NCBI RefSeq assembly: GCF_900091595.1
Contig: NZ_FMCW01000007.1
Coordinates: 1-64,000, forward strand
Length of the DNA stretch: 64,000 bases
Source of the DNA: Micromonospora haikouensis
Lineage (GTDB): Bacteria; Actinomycetota; Actinomycetes; Mycobacteriales; Micromonosporaceae
Direction: 5' to 3'
In this document: piece by piece, positions 1 through 8,677 of the stretch
How positions within the stretch are numbered: the first letter of the stretch is position 1
How the letters are laid out: every line of letters begins with the position of its first letter
Position numbers and translations under genes: made by a program
Notes under the pieces: model-generated
The model's input: only the letters and a program-made list of their open reading frames with translations
Database searches by the model: none
What the model was told of the DNA's origin: nothing

Positions 1-1949
1 CGTCCGTCGCGTCCGGTGACGTAGGCGATGAGGCGGGGGGTGTTGTTGTCGTCGCGGCGGGTGACGATGGCGGTGGTGACGTCGGGGTGTTGTTCGAGGG
101 TGGTTTCGATTTCGCCGAGTTCGATGCGGATGCCGTTGATTTTGATCTGGTGGTCGATGCGGCCGAGGATTTCGAGGGCGCCGGTGGTGTTCCAGCGGGC
201 GAGGTCTCCGGTGCGGTAGGCGGTGCCGCCGGTGTGGGGGTCGGTGACGAATCGTTGGGTGGTGAGTTCGGGGCGGTTGAGGTAGCCGTCGGCGATGCCG
301 TGGCCGGTGATGAGGATTTCGCCGGGCATGCCGGCGGGGACGAGGTTGAGGTTGGTGTCGACGATGTGGATCTGTCGGTTGGGCATGGGCCAGCCGATGG
401 GTACGTAGGGTCCGCCCCAGCCGGTGGAGGCGTCGTACCAGGTGCACGCCACGGACGCCTCCGCCGGCCCGTACGCGTTCAGGACCCGTGCGCCCGCCGC
501 CAGCCAGCGCTGGACGAGTTGCGGCGGTGCGGCCTCGCCGCCGAGGACGACGCAGCGCAGGCTGGGGCAGGCCGTCGGGTCGAGCGGGGCGACGTTCGTC
601 GCGGGCCCGAAGGTGTGGGTGACGCCGTGCCGCTCGATGAGCCCGGTGAGCCGTCGTACGTCGAGCAGGTCGTCGCGGGAGCAGACGACGACGCGTCCAC
701 CGGAGATGAGCGTGGCGAAGACCTCCCCGAACGCGGCGTCGAAGACCGGTGCGGCCGAGTGCAGCATTCTGCTGTCGGGGTCGATGGCGCATTCGTCGGC
801 CATCCACGTCAGGAAGTTCGTCAGTTTCTCGTGCGTCAACACCACACCCTTCGGTGTGCCCGTCGACCCCGACGTGTAGATCACGAACGCCGGCCCATCC
901 ACCGCGACCGTCGGCAGGTCCACCGGATCGGACGCCTCGATCTGCGGCCACTCGTCGTCCAACGCGACCACCCGCACCCCACCCGGGCACGGCACCCGAG
1001 ACGCGACCTCACCCACGGTCAACACCACCCGCGCACCATGATCCGCCAACAACACCCGCATCCGCTCCGCCGGCCACGCCACATCCATCGGCGTATACGC
1101 CGCACCCGCCCGCAACACCCCCAACGCCGCCACCAACGTCCACAAACTCCGATCCAACGCCAACGACACCACATCACCGGAACCCACACCCACCGACCGC
1201 AGAAACCCCGCCACCAACCCCGACCTGCGCTCCAACTCCCCATACGTCAACACCACACCACCCGCCACGCCCGCCACCGCCTCCGGCGACCGCTCCGCCC
1301 ACCCCACCACCAGGTCATGGATCGGCGTGGTCGGCACCACCCGCACCGGACCCCGACCCCACCCCAACAACCGCTCCCGCTCCACCACCGACACCAACGT
1401 GAGCCCCGACAACGCCACCCCCGCCCCGGCGACGCCCGCCGACACCAGCGTCACCACCGCATCCACAAACCCCCGCACCCACCCCGCCGAAAACTCCTCC
1501 ACCGCAAAGTCCACCCGCAACCCCGACCCATCACCGGCCACCCACACCACCAGCCCCGCGTCCACCACATCCGGGCCCACCTCGCCCACCGGCCCATCGG
1601 CCACGTGCACCACCACCGGACCAACCGGACCATCCGCCGCCGGCGACGGAGCCGCCAACGCAACCTCGACCCGACCCGTCAACTCACCGAACCCCGGGTC
1701 ACCCGCCACATCCACCCGCACCACACCACCACCGGCCAGCCCGAGCACCACCTCCGACTGACCCGTATACCGCGCCAAAACACCCACCAACCCCGCCACC
1801 ACCACACCCGAACCCGCCACACCCGCCGGCCACGACACCACCCCCGACACCGAACCCGCCCGCGCCGGCCACACCACCACCCGCCGCAGATCACCCACCA
1901 GGTCCAGACCCCCGGCGTCCACCGCGCCATCAGCGAACCCAACAGGCAT
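1..1949 (-). CDS. Non-ribosomal peptide synthetase, N-terminal part (C-domain remnant plus adenylation domain); runs off the left edge
   Basis: The minus-strand frame is open from an ATG at 1949 to the window edge (649 codons); GGAGG lies about 9 bases upstream. Residues 1-200 look like the C-terminal half of a condensation domain (YTGQSEVVLG, then a helix resembling the family's end) with no HHxxxDG motif, so the C domain is truncated. From about residue 225 an adenylation domain follows with its core motifs in order: LTYGEL (A1), LRAGAAYTPMD (A2), YTSGSTGTPKG (A3, about 356), FDAAFGEVFA (A4), NAYGPAE (A5, about 490), GYLNRP (A6), YRTGDLARW (A7) and GRIDHQIKINGIRIELGE (A8). It would activate an amino acid and pass it to a carrier domain outside the window. 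A hand-aligned pocket of about D-A-G-F-V-G-A-V-A-K gives no substrate I recognise. Base skew changes inside the gene (see findings). Confidence 0.88.
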   Translation of the reverse strand, partial: MPVGFADGAVDAGGLDLVGDLRRVVVWPARAGSVSGVVSWPAGVAGSGVVVAGLVGVLARYTGQSEVVLGLAGGGVVRVDVAGDPGFGELTGRVEVALAAPSPAADGPVGPVVVHVADGPVGEVGPDVVDAGLVVWVAGDGSGLRVDFAVEEFSAGWVRGFVDAVVTLVSAGVAGAGVALSGLTLVSVVERERLLGWGRGPVRVVPTTPIHDLVVGWAERSPEAVAGVAGGVVLTYGELERRSGLVAGFLRSVGVGSGDVVSLALDRSLWTLVAALGVLRAGAAYTPMDVAWPAERMRVLLADHGARVVLTVGEVASRVPCPGGVRVVALDDEWPQIEASDPVDLPTVAVDGPAFVIYTSGSTGTPKGVVLTHEKLTNFLTWMADECAIDPDSRMLHSAAPVFDAAFGEVFATLISGGRVVVCSRDDLLDVRRLTGLIERHGVTHTFGPATNVAPLDPTACPSLRCVVLGGEAAPPQLVQRWLAAGARVLNAYGPAEASVACTWYDASTGWGGPYVPIGWPMPNRQIHIVDTNLNLVPAGMPGEILITGHGIADGYLNRPELTTQRFVTDPHTGGTAYRTGDLARWNTTGALEILGRIDHQIKINGIRIELGEIETTLEQHPDVTTAIVTRRDDNNTPRLIAYVTGRDG

Positions 1950-2645
1950 GAGCCCAACCTCCGAGTGAATGGGGACGACCGGGAGAGGCGTGGGCCGAGG
2001 CGGCCGGTCGGCCGTGGTGCCGTGGGGCGGACGTACCGCAGCACGACATGCCGTGGCGGGGACGTGTCGCGGGTGGACGTACCGCAGGGTGCCGGGCCAC
2101 CGCCGAACGACCCGCCCTCGCCATGTTCCGGTCGCGGACGGGCCCACGATCGCCCACATCCGTTCCCGGTCCGGTGCGGTGCGGGGGAACGACGACCCGA
2201 CGGGGCCAGACGCTACGGAGCCTGGCCAAGCGGCGTACACCCCTAGAATTCGGGTGGGGTGGACCCCTAGCGCGGCGGTGGCGAAATGGGCCGGTCCGAC
2301 TCGGCTGTCCGGCCCATCCGCGCGCCGGCAGGGCGCTGACTATGCTTCACCGATCATGATGTCGATCATGACGCAGTCGGTGACTGGTTGATCACACATC
2401 GGCTGCTGGTGTGCACCGCGCCGGCGCAGCGCTGACCACAAGCCAGCCGCTAGCTGACCGGCCCAGCCCGGATCCGTCCGGCCGGTGCACGCGGCACGCC
2501 CGACTCTCGCGGCCGAGCGGCCTCACCAGGACCGGTACGCCATTGCCTCACCCGCCACGTGCTCCGCAGCTCGCGGCCGGGGCGTACCGGGCTTCTCGCC
2601 ACACCCCGAGGCCCCCTGTGCGGGGCCGGCATGTCAGGAGATCCA
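1950..2645. other. Intergenic control region between NRPS and ATP-grasp genes
   Basis: About 700 bases separate the divergent NRPS and ATP-grasp starts. I see no convincing gene here; the open frames are short and of poor composition. It holds a direct repeat of ACCCCTAG (2239-2246 and 2263-2270) and, nearer the ATP-grasp gene, two copies of CGATCATGA (2351-2359 and 2363-2371) in a locally AT-richer patch. The region probably carries the promoters of both genes, so the two may be co-regulated. Confidence 0.6.
2239..2270. promoter_or_regulatory. Direct repeat of ACCCCTAG, candidate regulator site
   Basis: ACCCCTAG occurs at 2239-2246 and again at 2263-2270, a 24-base spacing (a little over two helical turns). 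GAATTC and GGGTGGGGT lie between, giving partial dyad symmetry with the first copy. It sits about 290 bases before the NRPS start and 380 before the ATP-grasp start. It resembles the CTAG-containing boxes of pathway-specific activators, but no regulator can be assigned. Confidence 0.35.
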
Positions 2646-3836
2646 ATGGATGGGCCTATCCAAGTACAGGTGTTCGCGCACGACGGGGTGGTCCTGGCCC
2701 GGCCGCCCAGCCCGGTGGAGACCGCCGGCAGCCGCTATCTGACCAGCGCGGGCGCGGGCCTGCACAACGGGCTGGACATGGTCACCGGCCTCCACCTGAC
2801 CCTGCCGCACCAGTCGGCGGTCATCTGCAGCAGCGGGGCCAGCGCCGACAAGTCGCTGCGCCTGCTCAGCCGGTGCGGCCTCAAGACGCCCAGCGACCTG
2901 CGTGAGTATCGCTCCGGCGAGCAGGCGGTGCGGCTCGCCCGGGAGGCCGCCGGGCGGGGCGAGCTGCTGGAGTTCCAGTTTCCCCCGCAGGACCCGCAGC
3001 TGCGGGCCGCGCCGGCCCGGGTCGCCCCGGACCTGCTGGCCCGCCTCAATAACAAGACGGTCCTGGAGTCCCTGATCGCGCCGGACTACCTGCCGCGCCG
3101 GCAGGTGGCCACCCCCGCCGAGGTACGGCAGATCGTGCGGGCCGACCGCCGGCCGGCGGTGCTCAAGCCGGCCGGCACCGAGGTGTACAGCGGGATCGCG
3201 ATCTTCACCCGGAGGCTGCAGGACCGGCTCAACCGGTCGTTGTTCCACCAGCTGGAGCAGGTGAGCGACCAGTGGATCGTCGAGGAGGAGGTTCCCTTCC
3301 AGACGGTCTGGGGTCTCCAGTTCGGCGTGACGGAGAGCGGTTCGGTCGAGTATTTCGGTTCTTCCGTACACCTGCCGCAGCCCACCTCGACGTGGGTCGG
3401 TTGCGTGCTCGACGACGACCAACCGCCGGCGGAGCTGGTCGAAGCGCTGACGGCAGGGGTCCGAAAGGCCAGCGCCCTCGGGTACCGGGGGTACTGCTCG
3501 TTCGACGCCGGGGTCGGCCGAAACGGCGAGCTACGGGTCATCGACCCGAACTTCCGGGTCAGCGCGGCCACCACGTCGGTGCTGCACCGCAGCTCCCTGC
3601 TGGGTCAGCACCCGTGCGCCATGACCACCTTCTTCACGCTCGCGCCGGGCCTCGACGTCGAGCCGGTCCTCGCCCCGTTCATCGACCGCGGGGAGCTCGT
3701 CGTGTTCATGCACTACGACCCGGCGGAGACGGACAACGGCCCGCATCCGGCGACCATCCTCGGCATGGTGGGCGCGGCCGACCGCTACGCCTGCGGCGTC
3801 CTGATCTCCCAGATCCAACGCGCCCTCCCCACCTGA
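2646..3836 (+). CDS. ATP-grasp family ligase
   Basis: 396 residues. The ATG at 2646 was chosen because AGGAG ends five bases before it; an in-frame ATG at 2631 is the alternative. ATP-grasp features: a pre-ATP-grasp half to about residue 130, then LNNKTVLESLIAPDYLPR, the nucleotide lysine in PAVLKPAGTE, a WIVEEEVPF segment, and the metal-binding end SFDAGVGRNGELRVIDPNFR. Family members join a carboxylate, activated as an acyl phosphate, to an amine or thiol; in natural-product clusters they often make amide bonds outside the NRPS line. It is divergent from the NRPS gene across a shared control region, so a role in the same pathway is plausible. The substrate is not predictable from sequence. 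Confidence 0.8.
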   Translation: MDGPIQVQVFAHDGVVLARPPSPVETAGSRYLTSAGAGLHNGLDMVTGLHLTLPHQSAVICSSGASADKSLRLLSRCGLKTPSDLREYRSGEQAVRLAREAAGRGELLEFQFPPQDPQLRAAPARVAPDLLARLNNKTVLESLIAPDYLPRRQVATPAEVRQIVRADRRPAVLKPAGTEVYSGIAIFTRRLQDRLNRSLFHQLEQVSDQWIVEEEVPFQTVWGLQFGVTESGSVEYFGSSVHLPQPTSTWVGCVLDDDQPPAELVEALTAGVRKASALGYRGYCSFDAGVGRNGELRVIDPNFRVSAATTSVLHRSSLLGQHPCAMTTFFTLAPGLDVEPVLAPFIDRGELVVFMHYDPAETDNGPHPATILGMVGAADRYACGVLISQIQRALPT

Positions 3837-3890
3837 CCCACCCCGCCCCCGACCCCCGCCGCGCCTCCCGGCACGGGCCCCCGGCACGCG

Positions 3891-3947
3891 GTGATCAAGA
3901 GGTTTGCGTCAGGATCGGCCTCGCGGTGACGCAAACCTCTTGATCAC
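3891..3947. repeat. Dispersed palindromic repeat, copy 1 (perfect 21-bp arms)
   Basis: Positions 3891-3911 and 3927-3947 are perfect inverted 21-base arms (beginning GTGATCAAGAGG and ending CCTCTTGATCAC) around a 15-base loop. C-runs lie to its left and G-runs to its right, extending the symmetry. It lies between the convergent ATP-grasp and DUF2690 genes and could terminate both, but related copies at 15530 and 59424 are not all at convergent ends, so I call it a repeat family. Confidence 0.85.
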
Positions 3948-3976
3948 GGGGGAGGGGGGTCGCGGTGGGGGGAGGG

Positions 3977-4480
3977 TTACAGGGCGAAGGTGCCCCTCGC
4001 CTTCCAGTTGTATTCGTTGATTCCGGGGGACCAGAGGGTCACCTCGCCGTTGATCTGCGTCGTGCCCGGCGCGTAGACCATCATCGAGTAGCTCGATCCG
4101 TAACCGGAGTCCGACTCGCTGTTCCAGCCCCCGAGCGACGAGAAGATGTTCTTGGTCGTGTTGCCGCCGTACGGGTTGCCGGTCACGCGAATCCAGTTCG
4201 ACTGGCAGGACCAGGAGTAGAAGATCTGGAGGGTGGCGACCTGCTGGCCGGTGGAGCGGTCGGTGATCGGCCGGGTGGCGATCTGCGACGCGTTGACGTT
4301 GCAGTAGACGCCGGACGAATCCTTGGTGGTCGCCGGGTTCTTGCCGTCGTAGTAGTTGCTGCCGCCGCTGGCGCTGCCGGCGTGGGCGGCTGTCGCGGCG
4401 GACAGCAGCAGCGCCGTGGCGGTCACGAGCACGGCGGCGATCCGGCGCGGCGCTTTCCGGCTCCCGGTGACTGTTCTCAT
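3977..4480 (-). CDS. Secreted DUF2690-type protein
   Basis: 167 residues starting at the ATG at 4480, preceded by an AGAGGA sequence. Residues 1-34 form a signal peptide: RK-rich start, hydrophobic core LVTATALLLSAATA, and an AHA cleavage end. The mature part is Gly, Ser and Asn rich with two cysteines (VYCNVN and SWSCQSNWIRV); the C..NWIRV pattern with preceding IFYSWS is typical of the DUF2690 family of exported actinobacterial proteins of unknown function. The cysteines probably form a disulphide. The gene stands alone, converging with the ATP-grasp gene across a palindromic repeat. Confidence 0.7.
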   Translation of the reverse strand: MRTVTGSRKAPRRIAAVLVTATALLLSAATAAHAGSASGGSNYYDGKNPATTKDSSGVYCNVNASQIATRPITDRSTGQQVATLQIFYSWSCQSNWIRVTGNPYGGNTTKNIFSSLGGWNSESDSGYGSSYSMMVYAPGTTQINGEVTLWSPGINEYNWKARGTFAL

Positions 4481-4616
4481 GCTGATTCCTCTCTGCGCCC
4501 ACCGTGGGCGACGGCCGGGCTGGGACGACTCCTCCCATCGTCGGAGGACGGCACGGCCGACGCCATTGGCCCGCTGCGTATCTGCGCCGGTCGGGCAGGT
4601 ACGACAAAGTCGTACG

Positions 4617-5582
4617 TCAGAAGGGTCTCAGCTTGGCGGCGACGGCCGATCGTTGGCGGACGCCGAACTTCCTGAGGATGCGGGTCACGTGCGTCTTGGT
4701 CGTCTTCTCGGAGATGACCAGGCGGGCGGCGATCTGTTCGTTGGTGAGGCCGTCGGCGACGAGCCCGGCGATCTCGCGCTCGCGGGGCGTGAGCGTCGCC
4801 AGCAGGTCGCCCCCCTCGGTCGTGGGCGCCAGCAGGAGCTCGGCGATGTCGGTCTGTAGCTGCTCGCACTGTTCGAGCACCTCGCGCAAGGCGCGAACGG
4901 CGGCGTCGTCGTCGGGGCGGTGCAGCGCTGCGGTGATCCGTACCGTCATGGCGTTCAACGCGTGGCTGACCATCTCGACGACGCCCGGAACGGAGCCGTG
5001 GGTCAGCACGGTGCGGCTCGCCCCGCTGGCGAGCCCGGCCAGCTCGTGCGCGTCCTCCCGCTCCCGGGCGAGGGCCCGCATCGTGCGGCGAGCGAGCCAC
5101 TCGAACGCCCGGACGGCCTCGTCGCCGTACGCGTCGGGCTGGTAGGTCAGCATCGACGCGAGCCCGGCGACCCGCTGGCCGTCGGGCGAGGACTCCAGCA
5201 GCGGGACGACGACCGCGTCGCGCGACAGGCGCTCGTGGTCGCCGAAGGTGTGGCCCCGGTGGAGCAGGCGGCCCCCGTCGGACCCGTACCGGTAGGTGCG
5301 CGCGTTCTTCTTGATCCAGGCGGTGAGGCCGTTCGGGCCGTAGGTCTGGAAACCGGCGTGTTCGCGTTCGTGCCCGTCGTAGAGGTACGGGATCACCAGC
5401 ATGTGTTCGTCGCGGAGGAAGGCCAGGTAGAAGCTGTCGACCGGCGCGATGGTGGACATCGTGACGCGGACGAGGTTGTAGAGCTTGCGGTGGTTCCCCG
5501 GTGCGACGTGTCGGATGGAGAAGTCGGCGGTTTCCAGTGCACGGGCGACGGCGAGCGAGAAGCGTGCGCCTTCAGCAGTCAC
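4617..5582 (-). CDS. LuxR-family transcriptional regulator with N-terminal GAF-like domain
   Basis: 321 residues from the GTG at 5582. Residues about 25-165 look like a GAF sensory domain (SFYLAFLRDEHMLVIPYLYDG through GLASMLTYQPDAYGDEAVRAFEWLA). The C-terminus has a LuxR/NarL helix-turn-helix: LTPREREIAGLVADGLTNEQ, then ISEKTTKTHV and RILRKFGVRQRS. It probably reads a small-molecule or redox signal and binds DNA as a dimer. The start lies only nine bases from the first ATG of the oppositely oriented broken siderophore synthetase, leaving no room for a normal divergent promoter, which suggests the upstream DNA was rearranged. Confidence 0.82.
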   Translation of the reverse strand: MTAEGARFSLAVARALETADFSIRHVAPGNHRKLYNLVRVTMSTIAPVDSFYLAFLRDEHMLVIPYLYDGHEREHAGFQTYGPNGLTAWIKKNARTYRYGSDGGRLLHRGHTFGDHERLSRDAVVVPLLESSPDGQRVAGLASMLTYQPDAYGDEAVRAFEWLARRTMRALAREREDAHELAGLASGASRTVLTHGSVPGVVEMVSHALNAMTVRITAALHRPDDDAAVRALREVLEQCEQLQTDIAELLLAPTTEGGDLLATLTPREREIAGLVADGLTNEQIAARLVISEKTTKTHVTRILRKFGVRQRSAVAAKLRPF

Positions 5583-5591
5583 GCATCGATT

Positions 5592-6602
5592 ATGGGTGGT
5601 GACGCCGAGGCGGCCGGTACGCGGCGGGCGGCGCACGCGCTCGGGCCGATGACGACGGTGAACGACACCTTCACCTGCACCGCCGACACCGGCGCGGACG
5701 CCCTGTACCGGGCCGAGCTGGGCGACGACACCTTCGCCGGGTTCGCCGCCACGCTCACCGGCCTCGGCCTCGACCCGGCCGACTACCTCTACCTGCCCGT
5801 GCACCCGTGGCAGTGGTGGAACCGGCTCGCCGTCACGTTCGCCGCCGACGTGGCCGAGCAGCGGCTGGTCTGCCTCGGCCCCGGCCCGGAGGAGCACCTC
5901 GCCCAGCAGTCCGTGCGGACGTTCTTCAACGTCACCCACCCGCAGCGGCACTACGTCAAGACGGCCCTGTCCGTGCTGAACATGGGCTTCGTGCGGGGGC
6001 TGTCGGCGGCGTACATGGAGGCCACCCCGGCGATCAACGACTGGCTCGCCGACCTGATCGACCGCGACGAGGTGCTCGCCTCGACCGGCCTGACGATCCT
6101 GCGGGAGCGGGCCGCGATCGGGTACCGCAACCGCCGCTTCGAGGCGGCGACCGACCGGTACTCCCCGTACCGCAAGATGCTGGCGGCGCTGTGGCGGGAG
6201 AGCCCCGTGCCGGGCCTGGAGCCGGGGCGGCGGCTGGCCACCATGGCGTCGCTGCTGCACGTCGACTCGGCCGGCGGGTCGTTCGCCGCCGCCCTGGTCG
6301 CCGAGTCGGGGCTGCCCGCGCCGGTGTGGCTGCGCCGCTACCTCGACGCGGGGCTGCTCAGCGAGGAGGAGTTCTGGCGCACGGTCGCCGACTGCGCGGC
6401 CGACTACGCCGCCCGGGTGCCGCACCTGGCCGACCGGCTGGCCCGCCACGACCTGTTCGCGCCGGAGTTCGCGCACTCCTGCCTCAACCGGCTCCAGTTG
6501 CGCGACAACCAGCAGATGGTGGACCTGTCCGACCCGTCGGCGGCGCTCCAGTTCGCCGGCACCCTGGCCAACCCGATCGCCCCGTACGCCCGCCGCGCCT
6601 GA
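5592..6602 (+). pseudogene. Remnant of an IucA/IucC siderophore synthetase (DesD-like), N-terminus and an internal block deleted
   Basis: The open frame gives about 336 residues, against roughly 600 for intact NIS synthetases. From ADALYRAEL onward it follows DesD-type enzymes closely: LPVHPWQW, SVRTFFNVTHPQRHYVKTAL, LNMGFVRGLSAAYMEATP, RYSPYRKMLAALWRESPVP, and the C-terminal LNRLQLRDNQQMVDLSDPS. Two blocks are missing. The N-terminal half with the HPxHPxxK nucleotide site is absent; and after WLRRYLDAGLL the sequence jumps in frame to EEEFWRTVADCAADY, skipping the roughly 85-residue segment that in relatives contains HSFYAYDLVFMPHGEN and VIFKDIAEE. Without these it should be inactive. Codon use still looks normal, so decay is recent or the frame is retained by chance. 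Start taken at ATG 5592; ATG 5649 is possible. Confidence 0.85.
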
Positions 6603-6623
6603 CGCCCGCCGCCGCCCGTGCCG

Positions 6624-7322
6624 TCAGCCCTTGCGGGGGTACGGGCGGCGGGTCAGCGTCGCGTGCAGCATGGTGGTGAGCGTGACGATGTCGAACACCG
6701 GCAGGCCCAACCGGGCCTGGACGGCGTGCGCGAACGGCACCAGGTCGGTGCACTCGACCACCAGCGCCCCCAGCTCGGGGTGCGCCTCGGCGAGCCGGTC
6801 GACGCGGTCGAGCACCTCCCGTTCGAGCCGGTCGGCGTCGAGGGCGTCGCGGCGGCCCTCCAGCATCACCTCGGTGAACTCCGGCTGCCCGGCCATGCCC
6901 GTCACCCGCACCGGCACGTGTTCCGCGCCGATCGCGGCGAGGTGGCGCGGGGTGAGCGCGGCCTCGTCGGCGACGAGCAGCCCGACCGGCCGGTCGACCA
7001 TCCGGTGCACCAGCGGAAGCTGCAGCAGGCTCGACGACCACAGCGGCACCGACACGGCGGCGGCCAGTTCGGCCTGGAACAGCACCAGGAACCCGCACGC
7101 CCCGGTGATCCCGGCGACCCCGGCGGCTTCCAGGTCCCGGGCCGCCGCCACGAACGGCTCCAGCAGCGTCGGGTCGGCCTCCCGCACGAGTCGCTGCGGC
7201 GTGGCCCCCTCGACCACCCGGTAGACGACGGGGAAGTCGAAGGTGGCCGGGTTGCGGATGTGCCCGGGGATCTTCTCGAACGAGGTGTCCAGGCAGAGCA
7301 CGCCGATCGGGGCGTCGGTCAT
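6624..7322 (-). CDS. Aspartate/glutamate racemase family protein
   Basis: 232 residues. The fold's two catalytic cysteines appear as GITGACGFLV (about residue 82) and LVVECTDLVPF (about 188), in the usual place for cofactor-independent Asp/Glu racemases; the family also includes hydantoin racemases and maleate isomerases. The ATG at 7322 has GGAGG eight bases upstream. A second in-frame start at 7361 has an identical ribosome site and overlaps the preceding stop as ATGA, which would add 13 residues. It is the last gene of the encapsulin operon and could supply or consume a D-amino acid together with the FAD oxidoreductase upstream. Confidence 0.78.
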   Translation of the reverse strand: MTDAPIGVLCLDTSFEKIPGHIRNPATFDFPVVYRVVEGATPQRLVREADPTLLEPFVAAARDLEAAGVAGITGACGFLVLFQAELAAAVSVPLWSSSLLQLPLVHRMVDRPVGLLVADEAALTPRHLAAIGAEHVPVRVTGMAGQPEFTEVMLEGRRDALDADRLEREVLDRVDRLAEAHPELGALVVECTDLVPFAHAVQARLGLPVFDIVTLTTMLHATLTRRPYPRKG

Positions 7323-7357
7323 CGGTTCCTCCGCGAGTCGGTTGCGCCGCGACGGCA

Positions 7358-8668
7358 TCATCGGTTCCTCCGGGCGAACGGGCGACGCCGCCACCGGTCC
7401 ACGGCGAACGGCGCGAGGTCCAGCTCCGGGCGCTCGCCGCCGACGAGCTGGGCGACGAGCCGGCCGCCCGCCGGGGCCAGGCCCATCCCGATGTGCCCGT
7501 GGCCGGCGGCGACGACCACGTTGCGGTACGCCCCGGGCCGGCCGATCAGCGGCAGGCTGTCCGGGGTGCAGGGGCGCAGCCCGCTCCACACCGCCACCCG
7601 CCGGTCGGTGTCCAGCCCCGGCAGGTACGCCGCGACGGTGCGCACGATGCCGTCGATCCGGCGCGGTGAGACGCTCGTGTCCATCCCCACCAGCTCCAGG
7701 GTGCCGGCCAGCCGCAGCCGGTCGCCCAGCGGCATGACGGCCACCTTCCCCTCGCTGAGCAGGATCGGCAGCCGGGGCGGGTGCGCGCCGGCGGCGACGG
7801 TCACCGCGTACCCCTTGGCGGGCTGGAGCATCAGGTCGACGCCGAGCCGGCGGGCGCAGGCCACCGACCAGACCCCGGCGGCGAGCACCACCTCGGCGGG
7901 GCGCAGGTCGCCGCCGCTGGTGCGCACGGCCCGCACCCGGTCGCCGGACACCTCGAAGTCTCGTACCTCGGTGTGGGTGCGGATGTCGACGCCCGCGGCC
8001 CGCAGCGCGTCGGCGAACGCGACCAGGAACGCGGGGATGCGCAGCGCGGCCCCCTCGGCGTTGAGCAGGGCCCCGGCCACGTCGAACGCGACGCCCGGTT
8101 CGAGGGCGGCCAGCTCGCCGGGGTCGAGCACCCGCAGCGGCACGCCCCGGGCGACGGCCGCCGGCACGGAGGCGCGGGCCGCCGCGAAGCCCTCCGGGGT
8201 CCGGCAGGCCAGCAGCATCCCCTGGGCGGTGAGGGTGCCGGCGAGCGGGCCGGTCGCGCACACCTCGCGCAGGATGGCGAGGCTGCGCTGCTTGAGGGTG
8301 AGCAGCACGTCGAACGCGGCCCGCGCGTGAGACGCGGTGCAGCGGCGGCGGAAGTGCCACAGCCAGGCCAGCAGGGCCGGGTCGGGGCGGGGCCGGACGT
8401 GGAACGGGCTCTCCGGGTCGAGCAGGTAGCGCAGCCCTTTCGCGGGCACGCCCGGCTCGGCCAGGGGCGCGGCGCCCTGGGTGCCGACGAAGCCGGTGTT
8501 CCCCGACGAGCAGGCCGCCGGGTCTCCTATCTCGCCCCGGTCGACGACGGTGACCCGGTGCCCGGCGCGGGCCAGGAACCAGGCGCAGAACAGGCCGACG
8601 ACGCCCGCGCCGACGACCAGCACGTCGGGGTCGTCGCCGGGTGGGCGCGGCGCGGGCGGCGTCGACAT
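7358..8668 (-). CDS. FAD-dependent amine/D-amino acid oxidoreductase (DadA-like)
   Basis: 436 residues. A dinucleotide-binding motif starts at about residue 14 (VLVVGAGVVGLFCAWFLA, then VTVVDRG), followed by SSGNTGFVGTQGAAPLAEPG, typical of the DAO/DadA superfamily. The C-terminus has WSGLRPCTPDSLPLIGRPG and GHGHIGMGLAPAGGRLVAQL, the second FAD-binding segment. It probably oxidises an amino acid or secondary amine to an imine, perhaps acting on the product of the racemase encoded next. Nine bases separate it from the encapsulin gene upstream and it overlaps the first possible racemase start, so translation is probably coupled. Confidence 0.85.
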   Translation of the reverse strand: MSTPPAPRPPGDDPDVLVVGAGVVGLFCAWFLARAGHRVTVVDRGEIGDPAACSSGNTGFVGTQGAAPLAEPGVPAKGLRYLLDPESPFHVRPRPDPALLAWLWHFRRRCTASHARAAFDVLLTLKQRSLAILREVCATGPLAGTLTAQGMLLACRTPEGFAAARASVPAAVARGVPLRVLDPGELAALEPGVAFDVAGALLNAEGAALRIPAFLVAFADALRAAGVDIRTHTEVRDFEVSGDRVRAVRTSGGDLRPAEVVLAAGVWSVACARRLGVDLMLQPAKGYAVTVAAGAHPPRLPILLSEGKVAVMPLGDRLRLAGTLELVGMDTSVSPRRIDGIVRTVAAYLPGLDTDRRVAVWSGLRPCTPDSLPLIGRPGAYRNVVVAAGHGHIGMGLAPAGGRLVAQLVGGERPELDLAPFAVDRWRRRPFARRNR

Positions 8669-8677
8669 CGCGGCGGC

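Noticed and set aside
1930..2229. Small minus-strand frame upstream of the NRPS start
   Set aside because: Low-complexity Arg/Pro-rich product, no ribosome site, and it overlaps the NRPS 5' end out of frame.
87..2246. Long open frame on the plus strand over the NRPS region
   Set aside because: Its protein is His/Arg/Pro-rich without any domain, while the minus strand gives a complete adenylation domain with all core motifs. It is an antisense shadow of GC-rich DNA.
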